A stretch of DNA of 64,000 nucleotides, from positions 186,001 to 250,000 of the forward strand of contig NZ_BAAADV010000004.1 in the NCBI RefSeq assembly GCF_039522665.1, in the 5' to 3' direction. The notes beneath the pieces are model-generated. The model did not search any database. It was not told the DNA's origin and saw nothing but the letters and a program-made list of their open reading frames with translations. This stretch comes from Natronoarchaeum mannanilyticum. Lineage in GTDB: Archaea > Halobacteriota > Halobacteria > Halobacteriales > Natronoarchaeaceae. Below, piece by piece: positions 34,850 through 43,463 of this stretch; the stretch's first letter is position 1, and each line of letters starts with the position of its first letter. The position numbers and the translations under genes are program-made.

Positions 34850-34940
34850 CGCTCTTATATTTCTTCTCCGAGATTCGTAGTACGATCTCCGCGCGCTGCG
34901 AATAGAACGGTTGCGAGATACGTGCCCGATCCTTTTATGT
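34850..34940 (+). promoter_or_regulatory. Promoters of the coiled-coil gene
   Basis: Two AT-rich cores lie in the 168-base gap: CTCTTATATTTC (34852-34863) and CCTTTTATGTTGG (34931-34943). The second is about 27 bases from ATG 34964 and could give a leaderless transcript; the first would give a leader of about 85 bases. Both may be used. Confidence 0.45.
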
Positions 34941-34963
34941 TGGTAGTCCAGAAAGGGCCCCGT

Positions 34964-36997
34964 ATGACCGAAGAGGCCGCCAGGGAAGCAGTCGAGGTAT
35001 CTTCCGACGGGATCACCGTCCGGAAGGCGTTCGAGACAGAGGATTTCGCGGTGCCGACGATCGAGTTCCGGATCGAGTCGACGCGCGACGACGAGGTCAC
35101 GCTCCGACTCTCGGAGCCGATCCCCGACGAGTTCCCGATGGACGGCGTCGGGTTCCACCCGGAGTACGGGAGCGAGCACTGGACCGCCTTCGAGGACCAC
35201 ACCGTCGAGTTCGAGCACTCGCTGGCGCCCGGCGAGGAGCTCGTCACGGTGTACGGCATCCGGATCGACGATCCCGAGGACGCCGACGCGTTCCTCGAAT
35301 CCCCGGAAATCGCGGAGGTTCGGCCGGCGAACGCGGACGCCGACGGCGCCGATCGCTCGGACGCCGAGGCGGTCGCCGACTCGACGATCGACGACATCGC
35401 CTCGAAGGAGAGCAGCCAGGCGGTCAAGGACATGATCTCGGGCGAGTCCGACTCGATGCCGGGGCTCGATCAGGACGCCGACGAGGCGGACGAAGACCAC
35501 GACGACGAGTCCGGCGACGACGGCGGTCTGGACCTCAATCTCGACGACGTCGATCTCGACGGCGAGGACGACGCCGCCGAGGAAGATGAGGACGAAGCGG
35601 ATGAGGGCGCCGCCGAGGACTTCGATCTCGGACTCGAAGAGCAGATCCCCGACCCCGAGGAGGACGCCGACGACGAACCGGAGATCGAGATCGACGTCCC
35701 GGCCGACGACGAGCCGGCGGCCGCCGAGGGCGAAGCGGCCGCAGCAGCGGACGATCCGGACGCCGACGCCGAGGAGGTTGAGGCGGACACGGGTGCGAGC
35801 GCCGACGCGGTCGACGAGATGATCGACGGAGACGACGCCGATGCGGACGCCGAATCCGTCGAAATCGAGGCGGACGATGTCGAAGTCGAAGACGTCGAAG
35901 CCGATGTCGAGATCGACGAAGGCGACGCCGAAACCGAGGACGTTGCGACGGACGAGGACGATGCCGAGGTCGAGGAACCGGAATCGAGCACCGAGGTCGA
36001 CGAGACCGACGACGCCGAACTCGAGGCTGACGACGACTCGGCGACCGTCGACGCCGCAGCAGAGGAGGATGCTTCGGCGGACTCGGACATCGCGACCGAC
36101 TCGGGCGTCGAGACCGACTCGGACGCTGAGGTCGTAGCCGACGCGGCCGACGAATCCGTCGACAAGATCGCCGGGACGGACGCCGCGAGCGAGTCGGACG
36201 CCGACGCCGGTGCCTCGATCGAGGGCGGCGTCGCGAGTGCGCTCGCCGAGGAGCTCCGCGCGGGGCGCGTCGACGAGGAAGACAAAGCGGTCCTTCGCGA
36301 GGAACTCGACCTCGGCGGCGACGCCGAGGACGCCGACGCGAGCGGCGTCGATTCGAGCGTCGTCGCGCGCATCGACCACCTGCAGTCCCGCGTCGAGGAG
36401 GTGTCCGCCTACGCCGGCGCGATGGAGGAGTTCCTCGCCGAGAACGGGCAGGGCGCCGAAGTGATCGAGGAGCTCCAGTCGACCGTCGCGGCCCTCGAAT
36501 CGGACGTCGCGTCCGTCGAGTCGTCGGTCGCCGAGAACGACGACGCGATCGACAGCTTGCAGGGGCGGGTCGCCGACGTGGACCAGCACGCGACGGCGCT
36601 CGACGAACGCGTCGAGAACGTGGACGGTCGCGTCGACTCCGTTGCCGACGACGTGTCCTCGGTCGACGAGCGCGTCGACGGCGTGGACGAGCGTCTCGCC
36701 GACGTCGACGAGTCGGTCGAAGCCGTCTCCGAGTCCGTCGACAGGGTCGAATCCGAGATCGGCGAGGTCGGCGACGACGTGGAATCGGTTCGCGCGGAGC
36801 TCGACGAACTGTCCGAGGAGCTGGCGGGCGTCGAGGACGTCGCCGAGGAGGCCGCCGCGGACGTCTCGGAGCTGACGGAGTGGCTCGACGAGCTCGACGA
36901 ACAGCTCGATTCGGTCGAAGGAGATGTCGAGACGGTCGAGTCCGAGGTTCGGGAGATCCAGGACTGGCGCGACCAGCTCGGCGAGATGTTCAACTGA
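34964..36997 (+). CDS. Acidic coiled-coil protein with N-terminal beta domain
   Basis: A 677-residue cytoplasmic protein with no membrane helix. Three parts: a beta-rich N-terminal domain (about 10-100, GITVRKAFETEDFAVPTIEF and GFHPEYGSEHWTAF) that I cannot place; a very acidic low-complexity region (about 120-410) with Asp/Glu/Ala repeats; and a long coiled coil (about 455-677) with near-regular heptads of Val-Asp-Ser-Val type (DERVDGVDERLADVDESV). The architecture suggests a structural or tethering protein such as a chromosome or cell-surface organiser. ATG 34964 is preferred over GTG 34922, since a TATA box lies between them. Confidence 0.75.
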   Translation: MTEEAAREAVEVSSDGITVRKAFETEDFAVPTIEFRIESTRDDEVTLRLSEPIPDEFPMDGVGFHPEYGSEHWTAFEDHTVEFEHSLAPGEELVTVYGIRIDDPEDADAFLESPEIAEVRPANADADGADRSDAEAVADSTIDDIASKESSQAVKDMISGESDSMPGLDQDADEADEDHDDESGDDGGLDLNLDDVDLDGEDDAAEEDEDEADEGAAEDFDLGLEEQIPDPEEDADDEPEIEIDVPADDEPAAAEGEAAAAADDPDADAEEVEADTGASADAVDEMIDGDDADADAESVEIEADDVEVEDVEADVEIDEGDAETEDVATDEDDAEVEEPESSTEVDETDDAELEADDDSATVDAAAEEDASADSDIATDSGVETDSDAEVVADAADESVDKIAGTDAASESDADAGASIEGGVASALAEELRAGRVDEEDKAVLREELDLGGDAEDADASGVDSSVVARIDHLQSRVEEVSAYAGAMEEFLAENGQGAEVIEELQSTVAALESDVASVESSVAENDDAIDSLQGRVADVDQHATALDERVENVDGRVDSVADDVSSVDERVDGVDERLADVDESVEAVSESVDRVESEIGEVGDDVESVRAELDELSEELAGVEDVAEEAAADVSELTEWLDELDEQLDSVEGDVETVESEVREIQDWRDQLGEMFN

Positions 36998-37047
36998 GCG
37001 GCGCGAAAGCGCAACCTGTTTGACCGCCGGGGACGTTCGTCCCGCCA

Positions 37048-37986
37048 ATGACGGAGACGATCCCCGTGGCCGTCCCGCGGAAGGGACGCCCGCTCGAGGC
37101 CGTGCTCGACCGCCTGGCGACGCGCGTCGAGGACAGCCATCACGCCCCCGAGCGCGAGGGGGTCGACGTCGCCTCGCTGGCGGACTCGATCAGCTCTATC
37201 CTGCGCTACGAGAAGGCGATCGCCAAGGGCGAGCAGACCGCCGCGGACGACGTGTACGAGCGGCTCGCGGAGTACAGCGACCTCTCGGCGCCGGGGCGCC
37301 CGGAGTACACGCTGCTGCGTGACGCCCGGAAGGGCCGACCGCGCCGGATCGTGTTCGACAGCGTCACGATCCCGCTCGACGGCGTCGAACTGCAGCTGAT
37401 CGGCCGCGAGGAGCCGTTCCGCGCGCTGCGCACTCACGAGTTCGCGCTGGGGTTCGACAGCGCCGATCTCGTGTTGGAGGAGGTCGTCGGGCTGCGGGCC
37501 GAGCCCCTGGAGTCGATCGCGGATCTGAACGCCCGGATCGATCCCCGGGACACCGACGTCCGCGTCGTCGCCGGACTCGGGGACACGGTGTACCACACGC
37601 TGATGGGGCAGCCCGATCTCCGCCGCGACGGTTCCGAGGATTCGTTCGATCGCGAGTTCGTCCGCGAGTACGAGGGGCCGCTTTGCATCTCGCCGCGCTA
37701 CGAGCGGCTCGTCGAGGCGGTGCTTGGCACCGACGCCGTCGAGGGGATCGAGTTTTGCTACCCCGAGAACGGCCGTGAGGAGGAAGCCGCCATCGCGGAC
37801 GCCGGACTCGGCGTCTACCTGACCGTTACCGGGTCGACGGCCCGGGAGCACGGCCTCGAACTGGGCGAGCAGCTGTTCCCCAGCGAAACGGTGCTGATGG
37901 AGAACCTCGCGGAGACGAGCGGCGGCGCGGGCCTCGTCGCGGACCTGTTCGCTGACGCGTCGGAGCAGTCGGAGTTGACGGTCTGA
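37048..37986 (+). CDS. HisG-like (ATP phosphoribosyltransferase-like) protein, divergent
   Basis: A 312-residue protein. The N-terminus VAVPRKGRPLEAVLDRL resembles HisG's VAVP-KGR-L opening, and the C-terminal block ADAGLGVYLTVTGSTAREHG, followed by LELGEQLFPSETVLMEN, parallels the HisG motif GLADAIVD-V-TG-TLR-NGL---E-L--S-A-LI-N. The domain between (VVAGLGDTVYHTLMGQPD) parallels the HisG GIVGKD strand. The protein therefore appears to be a HisG-fold relative, but PRPP-binding residues are not clearly intact, so a histidine-synthesis role is not claimed. It follows the coiled-coil gene by 50 bases, same strand. Confidence 0.6.
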   Translation: MTETIPVAVPRKGRPLEAVLDRLATRVEDSHHAPEREGVDVASLADSISSILRYEKAIAKGEQTAADDVYERLAEYSDLSAPGRPEYTLLRDARKGRPRRIVFDSVTIPLDGVELQLIGREEPFRALRTHEFALGFDSADLVLEEVVGLRAEPLESIADLNARIDPRDTDVRVVAGLGDTVYHTLMGQPDLRRDGSEDSFDREFVREYEGPLCISPRYERLVEAVLGTDAVEGIEFCYPENGREEEAAIADAGLGVYLTVTGSTAREHGLELGEQLFPSETVLMENLAETSGGAGLVADLFADASEQSELTV

Positions 37987-38026
37987 CTCGATCCAGGTCT
38001 CTCCGGCGGTACTTCGCCGCCGCGGC

Positions 38027-38350
38027 TCAGTTGCCCGCCTGAGCCGGGACGCTCGTCGCCTCCTCCGCTACGTCCTTGTCTCCGTAGTACTTCCCCTCCC
38101 AGTCGCGCCGCTTCGAGAGTTTCTCGTACCCCTCGTCCGTGAGTTCGTAGGCGTTCGTCCGGCGGTCGTGCGACCCCTTCTCGACCAGACCGTCGTCGAC
38201 GAGGTCGTCGAGGTTCGGGTAGAGCCGTCCCGGATGGACCTCCGACTCGTAGTACTCCTCGAGTTCGGACTTGATCGCCAGCCCGTGGGGCTCTTCCAGT
38301 CCCGCGATGACGTACAGCAGGTCGCGCTTGAAGCCGGTGAGATCGTACAT
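38027..38350 (-). CDS. PadR-family transcriptional regulator
   Basis: A 107-residue PadR protein: winged helix (about 5-80) with LTGFKRDLLYVIAGLEEPHG at the N-terminal helix, YPNLDDLVDDGLVEKG at the recognition region and a basic wing (DRRTNAYELTDEG). Short haloarchaeal PadR proteins of this length act as repressors on nearby or own promoters. ATG 38350 begins MYDLTGFKRD, the standard family start; upstream in-frame codons lie in the promoter. The target is not known, but divergent DNA at 38351-38460 may hold it. Confidence 0.88.
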   Translation of the reverse strand: MYDLTGFKRDLLYVIAGLEEPHGLAIKSELEEYYESEVHPGRLYPNLDDLVDDGLVEKGSHDRRTNAYELTDEGYEKLSKRRDWEGKYYGDKDVAEEATSVPAQAGN

Positions 38351-38460
38351 GGTGTTTGCCTCTGCAAGTGGATACGACCAGCTACCACACAAAACGAACA
38401 CCTAACAGTTTTGGAGAAACGGAGCGGGATCGCGACCGGTGTGACTCCCCGAGTGCGGTC

Positions 38461-38715
38461 TCACTGCCGCGAGAGCACGCTGCGAGCCTTCGCGGCGTCG
38501 ATCCGGTACTTGAACTTCGGCGTCCCGTCGACGAGCACGTAGGGGACCCGGTCGCCGTACTCCTCGGCGAGCTCGGGATCCTCGTCGACGTCGACCTCGT
38601 CGATGTCGATCGCGACGCCCTCGGAGTCGGCGATCCGCGTCAGCGTCTCGACGGCCTCGTCGCAGAGCTGACAGTTCTCTCTCGTGTACACGGTGATCGG
38701 TACCGGCTCGGACAT
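38461..38715 (-). CDS. Glutaredoxin-family protein
   Basis: An 84-residue thioredoxin-fold protein. The redox motif is CQLC (Cys15, Cys18), unlike the CPYC of classical glutaredoxin, and the cis-proline follows in RVPYVLVDG. The C-terminus KFKYRIDAAKARSVLSRQ is basic. It may reduce disulfides or carry electrons in the cytoplasm. It sits alone between the PadR regulator and the NiCoT gene. Confidence 0.82.
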   Translation of the reverse strand: MSEPVPITVYTRENCQLCDEAVETLTRIADSEGVAIDIDEVDVDEDPELAEEYGDRVPYVLVDGTPKFKYRIDAAKARSVLSRQ

Positions 38716-38838
38716 GGCCGGACGTTGGGGCCGGCGCGGAACAACGGTTGCGATTCGGGAGGCCGACGGTCGGCGCGATCGATCGCCGTCGAACGCGTCG
38801 GATCCGCGCCCTCGAAATCACGCGGGAAGATGCGACCG

Positions 38839-39591
38839 TTAGCAGAGTCCGAGTTCCGCGACCAACGGCGCGTACTCGGTCGAGAGCTCCACCGCGGCGA
38901 CGGCGTGTTCGTGCCCGGTTCCGTGGGCGTGCCCGTGTCCGCGGCCGCCGTCCGCGAACTCTCCGAGCAGGAGGGCCGCTCCGACCGCGAGGCTGGCCAG
39001 CGCAGCCCCCACTTGCAGGTACTTCCGGGCGGCGGTGTCGAGAACGCGACCCCACAGCAGCGTGAGCGCGCCCATCGTCGCGATCGAGGCGACGCAAAAC
39101 GCCGCCAGCAGGACGAGCCCCGTCCCCAGCGTGGGGGCCGTCGTGACGAGCACGACGACGAACGCGCCGCTCCCGGCGAGCCCGTGGACGATCCCGACGA
39201 GGAACGACTCGTCGGCCCGGTGGCTGTGCGTGGCGCCGAGCGACAGCGATCCCAGGCCGACGTGGGCGTGGGTGTGCCCGTCGTGGGTGTGTTCGGTCAC
39301 GTCGACGAGCCGGTACAGCATCCGGGCGCCGAGGTAGACGAGGATCGCGCCGGCCAGCACCTCGAACAGCGTGGTGACGCCGTCGGGGAGCCGTCGTCCC
39401 GCCAGCAGGAACGCCAGCGCGACCAGCGCGATCGGGATCGAGTGCCCGATCCCCCAGGACGTTCCGACCAGCCCCGCGTGATCGTCGCTCTCGTCGTCGA
39501 CCAGCGTCGCGACGGCGGCGACGTGGTCCGGTTCGAAGGAGTGGCGGACGCCGATCGCGGCGCCGGCCGCCAGTGCAGCGAGTACGCTCAT
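38839..39591 (-). CDS. NiCoT/UreH-type nickel-cobalt transporter-like protein
   Basis: A 250-residue membrane protein with about six helices. The NiCoT signature H-x4-DH is present in the first helix: HSFEPDH (His17, Asp22, His23). Two His-rich loops (HTHDGHTHAHVG and HGHAHGTGHEH) are typical nickel- or cobalt-binding stretches. It probably imports or exports Ni/Co across the membrane. ATG 39591 gives the family-like start MSVLAALAAGAAIGVRH; the longer upstream frame is arginine-rich and unlike the family. Confidence 0.85.
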   Translation of the reverse strand: MSVLAALAAGAAIGVRHSFEPDHVAAVATLVDDESDDHAGLVGTSWGIGHSIPIALVALAFLLAGRRLPDGVTTLFEVLAGAILVYLGARMLYRLVDVTEHTHDGHTHAHVGLGSLSLGATHSHRADESFLVGIVHGLAGSGAFVVVLVTTAPTLGTGLVLLAAFCVASIATMGALTLLWGRVLDTAARKYLQVGAALASLAVGAALLLGEFADGGRGHGHAHGTGHEHAVAAVELSTEYAPLVAELGLC

Positions 39592-40012
39592 CGTTGGCTG
39601 TGTCCGACGACTTCGAGGGTCCTTACTGCAGCGATTTCTCGACGAGTCTCGGGAGACGTTACGAGATCCAGCAGTTACTGGTCGATCTGCGGCCACTTCT
39701 CGTCGGCGTCTGCGAGCGCCGCGCGACCGCGACCTCGTCGCGATGCGCTCGTCCGCGCCGACGATCGAAGCGATCGGCCCACTCACGAACGCGCCGACCG
39801 GTGTTCGAGCGGGAGCTTTCGCTCAGAAGTTCGTCGAAACAGGAAAGCGAATCGCGCGCGAAAAACGCGCGATCGCTTGCCGCCCTGAATTGGTCCCCGC
39901 TGACGCTTCGGCCCTCCAAGCGAAGCGTCAACTGTGAAAATTCACTCGTAGATCTTAAATGTTTCGACAGAGACCTGCCGATCGCTTTCCCGATCCAAAT
40001 ATTAAGCTGCGT
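39592..40012. other. Gap with three consecutive stem-loops
   Basis: The 421-base gap has no convincing gene. Between 39806 and 39930 it carries three inverted repeats: arms GAGCG/CGCTC (39806-39823), a long hairpin with arms AAGCG(A)ATCGCGCG and CGCGCGATCGCTT (39845-39878, one bulged base), and a perfect 10-bp stem TGACGCTTCG/CGAAGCGTCA (39901-39930). On the minus strand an AT-rich TTAATATTTGG (39996-40006) lies upstream, where it could start a transcript running through all three. A structured RNA or a mobile-element relic would fit; neither is proven. Confidence 0.45.
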
Positions 40013-40159
40013 TTACATGTGTTCCTCCTCGAGAACCCAGCCCAGCGCTCGCTTGTAGTGGCTGAACAGTTGTCGGACGCCTTCGTGACGCATTTCCTCG
40101 TCGTCGAGCTGATCCTGCAGGTACTCGTACTGCTCGCGGATTTCGTCTTCGGATCGCAT
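40013..40159 (-). CDS. Small conserved haloarchaeal protein (48 residues)
   Basis: A 48-residue helical, charged protein starting MRSEDEIREQYEYLQDQLDD and ending RALGWVLEEEHM. It looks like a two-helix hairpin, and similar short proteins occur across haloarchaea, though I cannot name a family. ATG 40159 is chosen over an upstream one at 40210, because the latter adds residues without the family look. Function is unknown. Confidence 0.6.
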   Translation of the reverse strand: MRSEDEIREQYEYLQDQLDDEEMRHEGVRQLFSHYKRALGWVLEEEHM

Positions 40160-40304
40160 ACGCCCGGATACCGGCGCGAGTGACATGAAAGCCCCGGGGA
40201 GGGCGATCACGAGGCGAACCCCGAGACTCGAACACTTTTAATGACGCCCCGGCAACGTCAGGGTCGACCCGACGTTCGGCGACGGCGGGCGCGACTACCA
40301 GACG

Positions 40305-42569
40305 ATGACCGGCGCGGAACACGCCCCCGATGTGGGCGAACGACTGGCTGATCGACTCGGCCGCGGGAGCGACGCCCACGCGCGGTACGCGGCGGCCGCC
40401 CGCGACCGGCCGGACGACGGCGTCGTCGCGGACGCCGTCGCGGAGTGGCTCGCGTTCGTCCGCCGGAGCCACGGCGACGCCGTCGACTCGCTGCCGGGCG
40501 AGCGCTCGCGCGAGGCGCTCGTCCGCGACTGGCTGTACTACGACTTCCTGCTCGAACGGCTGTTCGTCGCCGTCGAGCGTCGCCTCGGCGTGCGGGTGCG
40601 CGATCGCGCACCCGGCGCCAACTCGGGCGCGCTCGACGTCGACCTCTCCGCTGTCCACGGCGCCGTCGTCGACGACGAGCTCCGGAACCGCGTCGACGAC
40701 GCGCTCGCCGCGGCGACTGGGACGGGGACCGTCGCCGACGCCGTCGATCCCGACGCGCTCAGGCGGCTCTACGAGTCGGTGGTCACTCGTTCAGTGCGCC
40801 TCGCGCTCGGCGAGTACTACACGCCCCGCGGCGTCGCCGCGCTGGCGGTCGACGCGCTCGAGGGCGACGTCGGCGCGGATGGCGTCGACGCGGACGCCGG
40901 CGTCGGTGGCGACACCTACCTCGATCCGGGGTGTGGCTCGGGCGCGTTTCTGTCGGTCCTGATCGATCGCAAGCTTGCGGCGACCGCGGACGCCGGACTG
41001 AACGCGCGCGAGCGGCTCGACCGGATTACCGACGCCGTGGTCGGGATCGACCTCAACCCTGTCGCGGTCCGGAGCGCGACGCTGTCGTACGTGCTTTCGC
41101 TCGCGCCGCTGCTCGCCCCATCCGACGTCGACTCGGTCGCCGTCCCGGTGTTTCTCACGGACGCGCTCGGCGTCACGCGCGACGACGACCTCAGCTACCG
41201 CGGCGAGCCGTTCGATCCGACGGTCGACCACCTCGTCGGTAATCCGCCCTGGATCACCTGGAGCGACCTGCCCGACGCCGTCCGGACGGCCTGGTGCGAC
41301 GGGCCCGCGGAGCGACTCGATCTGGCGCCCGGCGACGGCGCGACGTCCTTGCTCGGCCACGCGAACGACGACATCTCGGTGCCGTTCGTGCTGACCTGTG
41401 CGGATCGCTACCTCGCGCCCGACGGCGACGCCGCCTTCGTGCTCAAGCGCACGATCGCGAAGGGGCCGGCGGGACGACGACTGCGCGCCCAGCGCCTCGA
41501 CGACGCGCCGCTGCAGGTTCGGCGGGTCCACGACTTCGCCGACCTCCGACCGTTCGGCGACGGCGTCCGGGCGGGCGCGGCGATCTTCGCGCTCTCGGCG
41601 GGCGAGCCCGCGTCGACGCCGATCCCCGTCACGGCGTGGGCCCGCGGCGACGCTGCGCCGGAGTTCTCGACGCGGGCGGCGATCGACGCCACGCTCGCCC
41701 GCGAGGAGACCGAGTTCGTCCCGGTCGACGCGGACGATCCGGCGTCGTCGTGGCTCCGCGCGGACGCCGACCGCCGGGCGCTCGGCGAGTGCGCCCACGA
41801 GATCCGCCACGGCGTCAAGGACGACGCGCGCGAGGTGTTCGAGATCGACCGGAGCCGACTCGCTGATCTCGAACCCGACCGCGTCTTTCCGTATCTCAAG
41901 TCCCGCCACGTCGTCAAGTACGGGCTGTTCGGCCACGACCTCCGGATCGTTCCACAGCGAAAGGCCGGCGAGGACAACGAGGAGCGACTCGAACGCGAGT
42001 GGCCGCGCACGTACGAGCACCTGCAGGAGCGACGCGAGCGCCTCGAAGAGCGCTCCTCCTCGTGGCTCGACCGCGGCCCGTTCTACAGCGTGTTCGGCCT
42101 CGGCGAGTACACCTGGGCCGACTACAAGGTCGTCTGGTGCCGGCTGGGCTACAAGCCCCACTTCGCGGTCGTCTCGACCGTCGAGGACGAGGATCTCGGC
42201 GAGAAACCCGTCGTGCCGGGCGATCACTGCATGTTCGTCGCGACCGACGACGAGCGCGAGGCGCACTTCCTCTGTGCGCTCCTGAACTCCTCGATCTACC
42301 AGCGCTCGCTCGACGACGTGGTCTCGGAGGGCAAGTCCAGCCTCTCGAAGGCGGTCGTCTCGCGGCTGTACCTCCCGGACGCGGAGGACGTCCCCGACGC
42401 TCTCGTCGACCGGCTCGCCGATGGTTCGCGCCGAGCCCACGAGATCGTCCCCGAGCACACCGACGTGAGCAAGCGCGAGTACAACCGGACGACGATCGGG
42501 GCTCTGGAGCCGATCCGAGCGGACGTCGACGCCGCCGTCGAGGAACTGCTCGCGCGGCGGGACGAGTGA
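40305..42569 (+). CDS. N6-adenine DNA methyltransferase (large, solitary)
   Basis: A 754-residue methyltransferase. The SAM-binding motif is DPGCGSGAFL (207-216), preceded by GEYYTPRGVA (169-178), and the catalytic motif IV is NPPW (313-316), the order of gamma-type N6-adenine enzymes. The C-terminal half (about 430-740) should hold the target-recognition domain, as in TaqI-like or type IIG enzymes. The N-terminal 150 residues are helical and lack the PD-ExK nuclease motif expected in a type IIG enzyme. No restriction gene is adjacent. A promoter TATA-like box (ACTTTTAATG, 40234-40243) precedes it. Confidence 0.88.
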   Translation: MTGAEHAPDVGERLADRLGRGSDAHARYAAAARDRPDDGVVADAVAEWLAFVRRSHGDAVDSLPGERSREALVRDWLYYDFLLERLFVAVERRLGVRVRDRAPGANSGALDVDLSAVHGAVVDDELRNRVDDALAAATGTGTVADAVDPDALRRLYESVVTRSVRLALGEYYTPRGVAALAVDALEGDVGADGVDADAGVGGDTYLDPGCGSGAFLSVLIDRKLAATADAGLNARERLDRITDAVVGIDLNPVAVRSATLSYVLSLAPLLAPSDVDSVAVPVFLTDALGVTRDDDLSYRGEPFDPTVDHLVGNPPWITWSDLPDAVRTAWCDGPAERLDLAPGDGATSLLGHANDDISVPFVLTCADRYLAPDGDAAFVLKRTIAKGPAGRRLRAQRLDDAPLQVRRVHDFADLRPFGDGVRAGAAIFALSAGEPASTPIPVTAWARGDAAPEFSTRAAIDATLAREETEFVPVDADDPASSWLRADADRRALGECAHEIRHGVKDDAREVFEIDRSRLADLEPDRVFPYLKSRHVVKYGLFGHDLRIVPQRKAGEDNEERLEREWPRTYEHLQERRERLEERSSSWLDRGPFYSVFGLGEYTWADYKVVWCRLGYKPHFAVVSTVEDEDLGEKPVVPGDHCMFVATDDEREAHFLCALLNSSIYQRSLDDVVSEGKSSLSKAVVSRLYLPDAEDVPDALVDRLADGSRRAHEIVPEHTDVSKREYNRTTIGALEPIRADVDAAVEELLARRDE

Positions 42570-42659
42570 CCTGCGGGCGAGCGGACGCACGGACGAGCCG
42601 ACGACGCCCCGCCGCTCCGGAGTGGAGGATATTTCACGCCGCGAGCGCTACGGGCCCAC

Positions 42660-43388
42660 ATGGAGATCCGCGGCGAGCGCGAGTGCAAGGACTGCGGCAC
42701 GCGGTGGTCGTACTACGAGACCGGCAGCGTGAGCTGTCCGAACTGCGAGAGCGTCCGCAGCGTCGGCGTCGACGAGGAGCGCAAGCGCCACACCGCCGGC
42801 CAGGCGGCGCTCGATCTCACTGAGGTGCGCAACATGATCGACGCCGCGCCGGAGTCCGACGTCGCCGACGCGGCGATCGAGAACTGTCGCGAGTTCGTCC
42901 GCCGGACGGGCTTCATCGACGCCGGCGAACTTCAGCCGCTCGACGATGTCTACCTCGCCGCCCGCGAGCTCCGGCAGGTCGCCGATATCGTGGGACGCTC
43001 CTACGACCCGACGGAGGACGAGGAGCTGTACTACCTCTCCTTGCTGCGGGGCGCCGACCGCGGCGAGCGGCCCGCGCCCGACGAGGTGCCCGCCGGACTT
43101 CGGGAGGCGCGCGGGCTGGCGTACGCCGAGGCGGTGCAGGCGTACCGACGGGAGATCGGCACCTGGATCGACGATCAGGACGGCGAGTACCCGGCGGCGA
43201 TGGGCGCGCTCGCGACGCTGGGCGATCACGTCAAGCGGATCAAGGCGCTGCAGGGCGACGTCGATCCAGGGACCGCCGAGCGGCTCGTCAGGGCCGCGCG
43301 CAACCTCGCAGAGGCGGTGCGCTGGGACGACGAGGACGCCCTGGCGCGGTGTCGCGAGCGGCTGGAGCGGCTCTCCGACGCGCAGTAG
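42660..43388 (+). CDS. Zinc-ribbon protein with helical domain, haloarchaeal
   Basis: A 242-residue protein. The N-terminal zinc ribbon uses Cys9, Cys12, Cys26 and Cys29 (CKDCGTRWSYYETGSVSCPN). The rest (about 45-240) is acidic helices resembling a helical bundle. The protein may be a DUF7117-type haloarchaeal family, but I state this as recollection, not evidence. The ribbon looks like those of transcription- or translation-associated factors. It follows the methyltransferase by 90 bases on the same strand. Confidence 0.7.
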   Translation: MEIRGERECKDCGTRWSYYETGSVSCPNCESVRSVGVDEERKRHTAGQAALDLTEVRNMIDAAPESDVADAAIENCREFVRRTGFIDAGELQPLDDVYLAARELRQVADIVGRSYDPTEDEELYYLSLLRGADRGERPAPDEVPAGLREARGLAYAEAVQAYRREIGTWIDDQDGEYPAAMGALATLGDHVKRIKALQGDVDPGTAERLVRAARNLAEAVRWDDEDALARCRERLERLSDAQ

Positions 43389-43463
43389 CGCCGGCGGTGC
43401 GCGGTAGCTCCGTCCGGTGCGCGATAGCATCGTTTACGGGGTTTCCCTTCGAAGACGCTCGGG

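Noticed and set aside
33929-37048. A 1039-codon open frame antisense to the coiled-coil and UlaG-like genes
   Set aside because: The biased GC-rich codons of the acidic coiled-coil gene leave the other strand open; no family features.
39659-39931. Possible protein on the minus strand in the hairpin gap
   Set aside because: It needs a TTG start, is Arg/Ser-rich and runs through three stem-loops. A different frame ends EKWPQIDQ, which looks protein-like but has no credible upstream part.
40261-40270. Palindrome GGGTCGACCC before the methyltransferase
   Set aside because: GTCGAC palindromes are very common in this high-GC genome, so no operator role is claimed.
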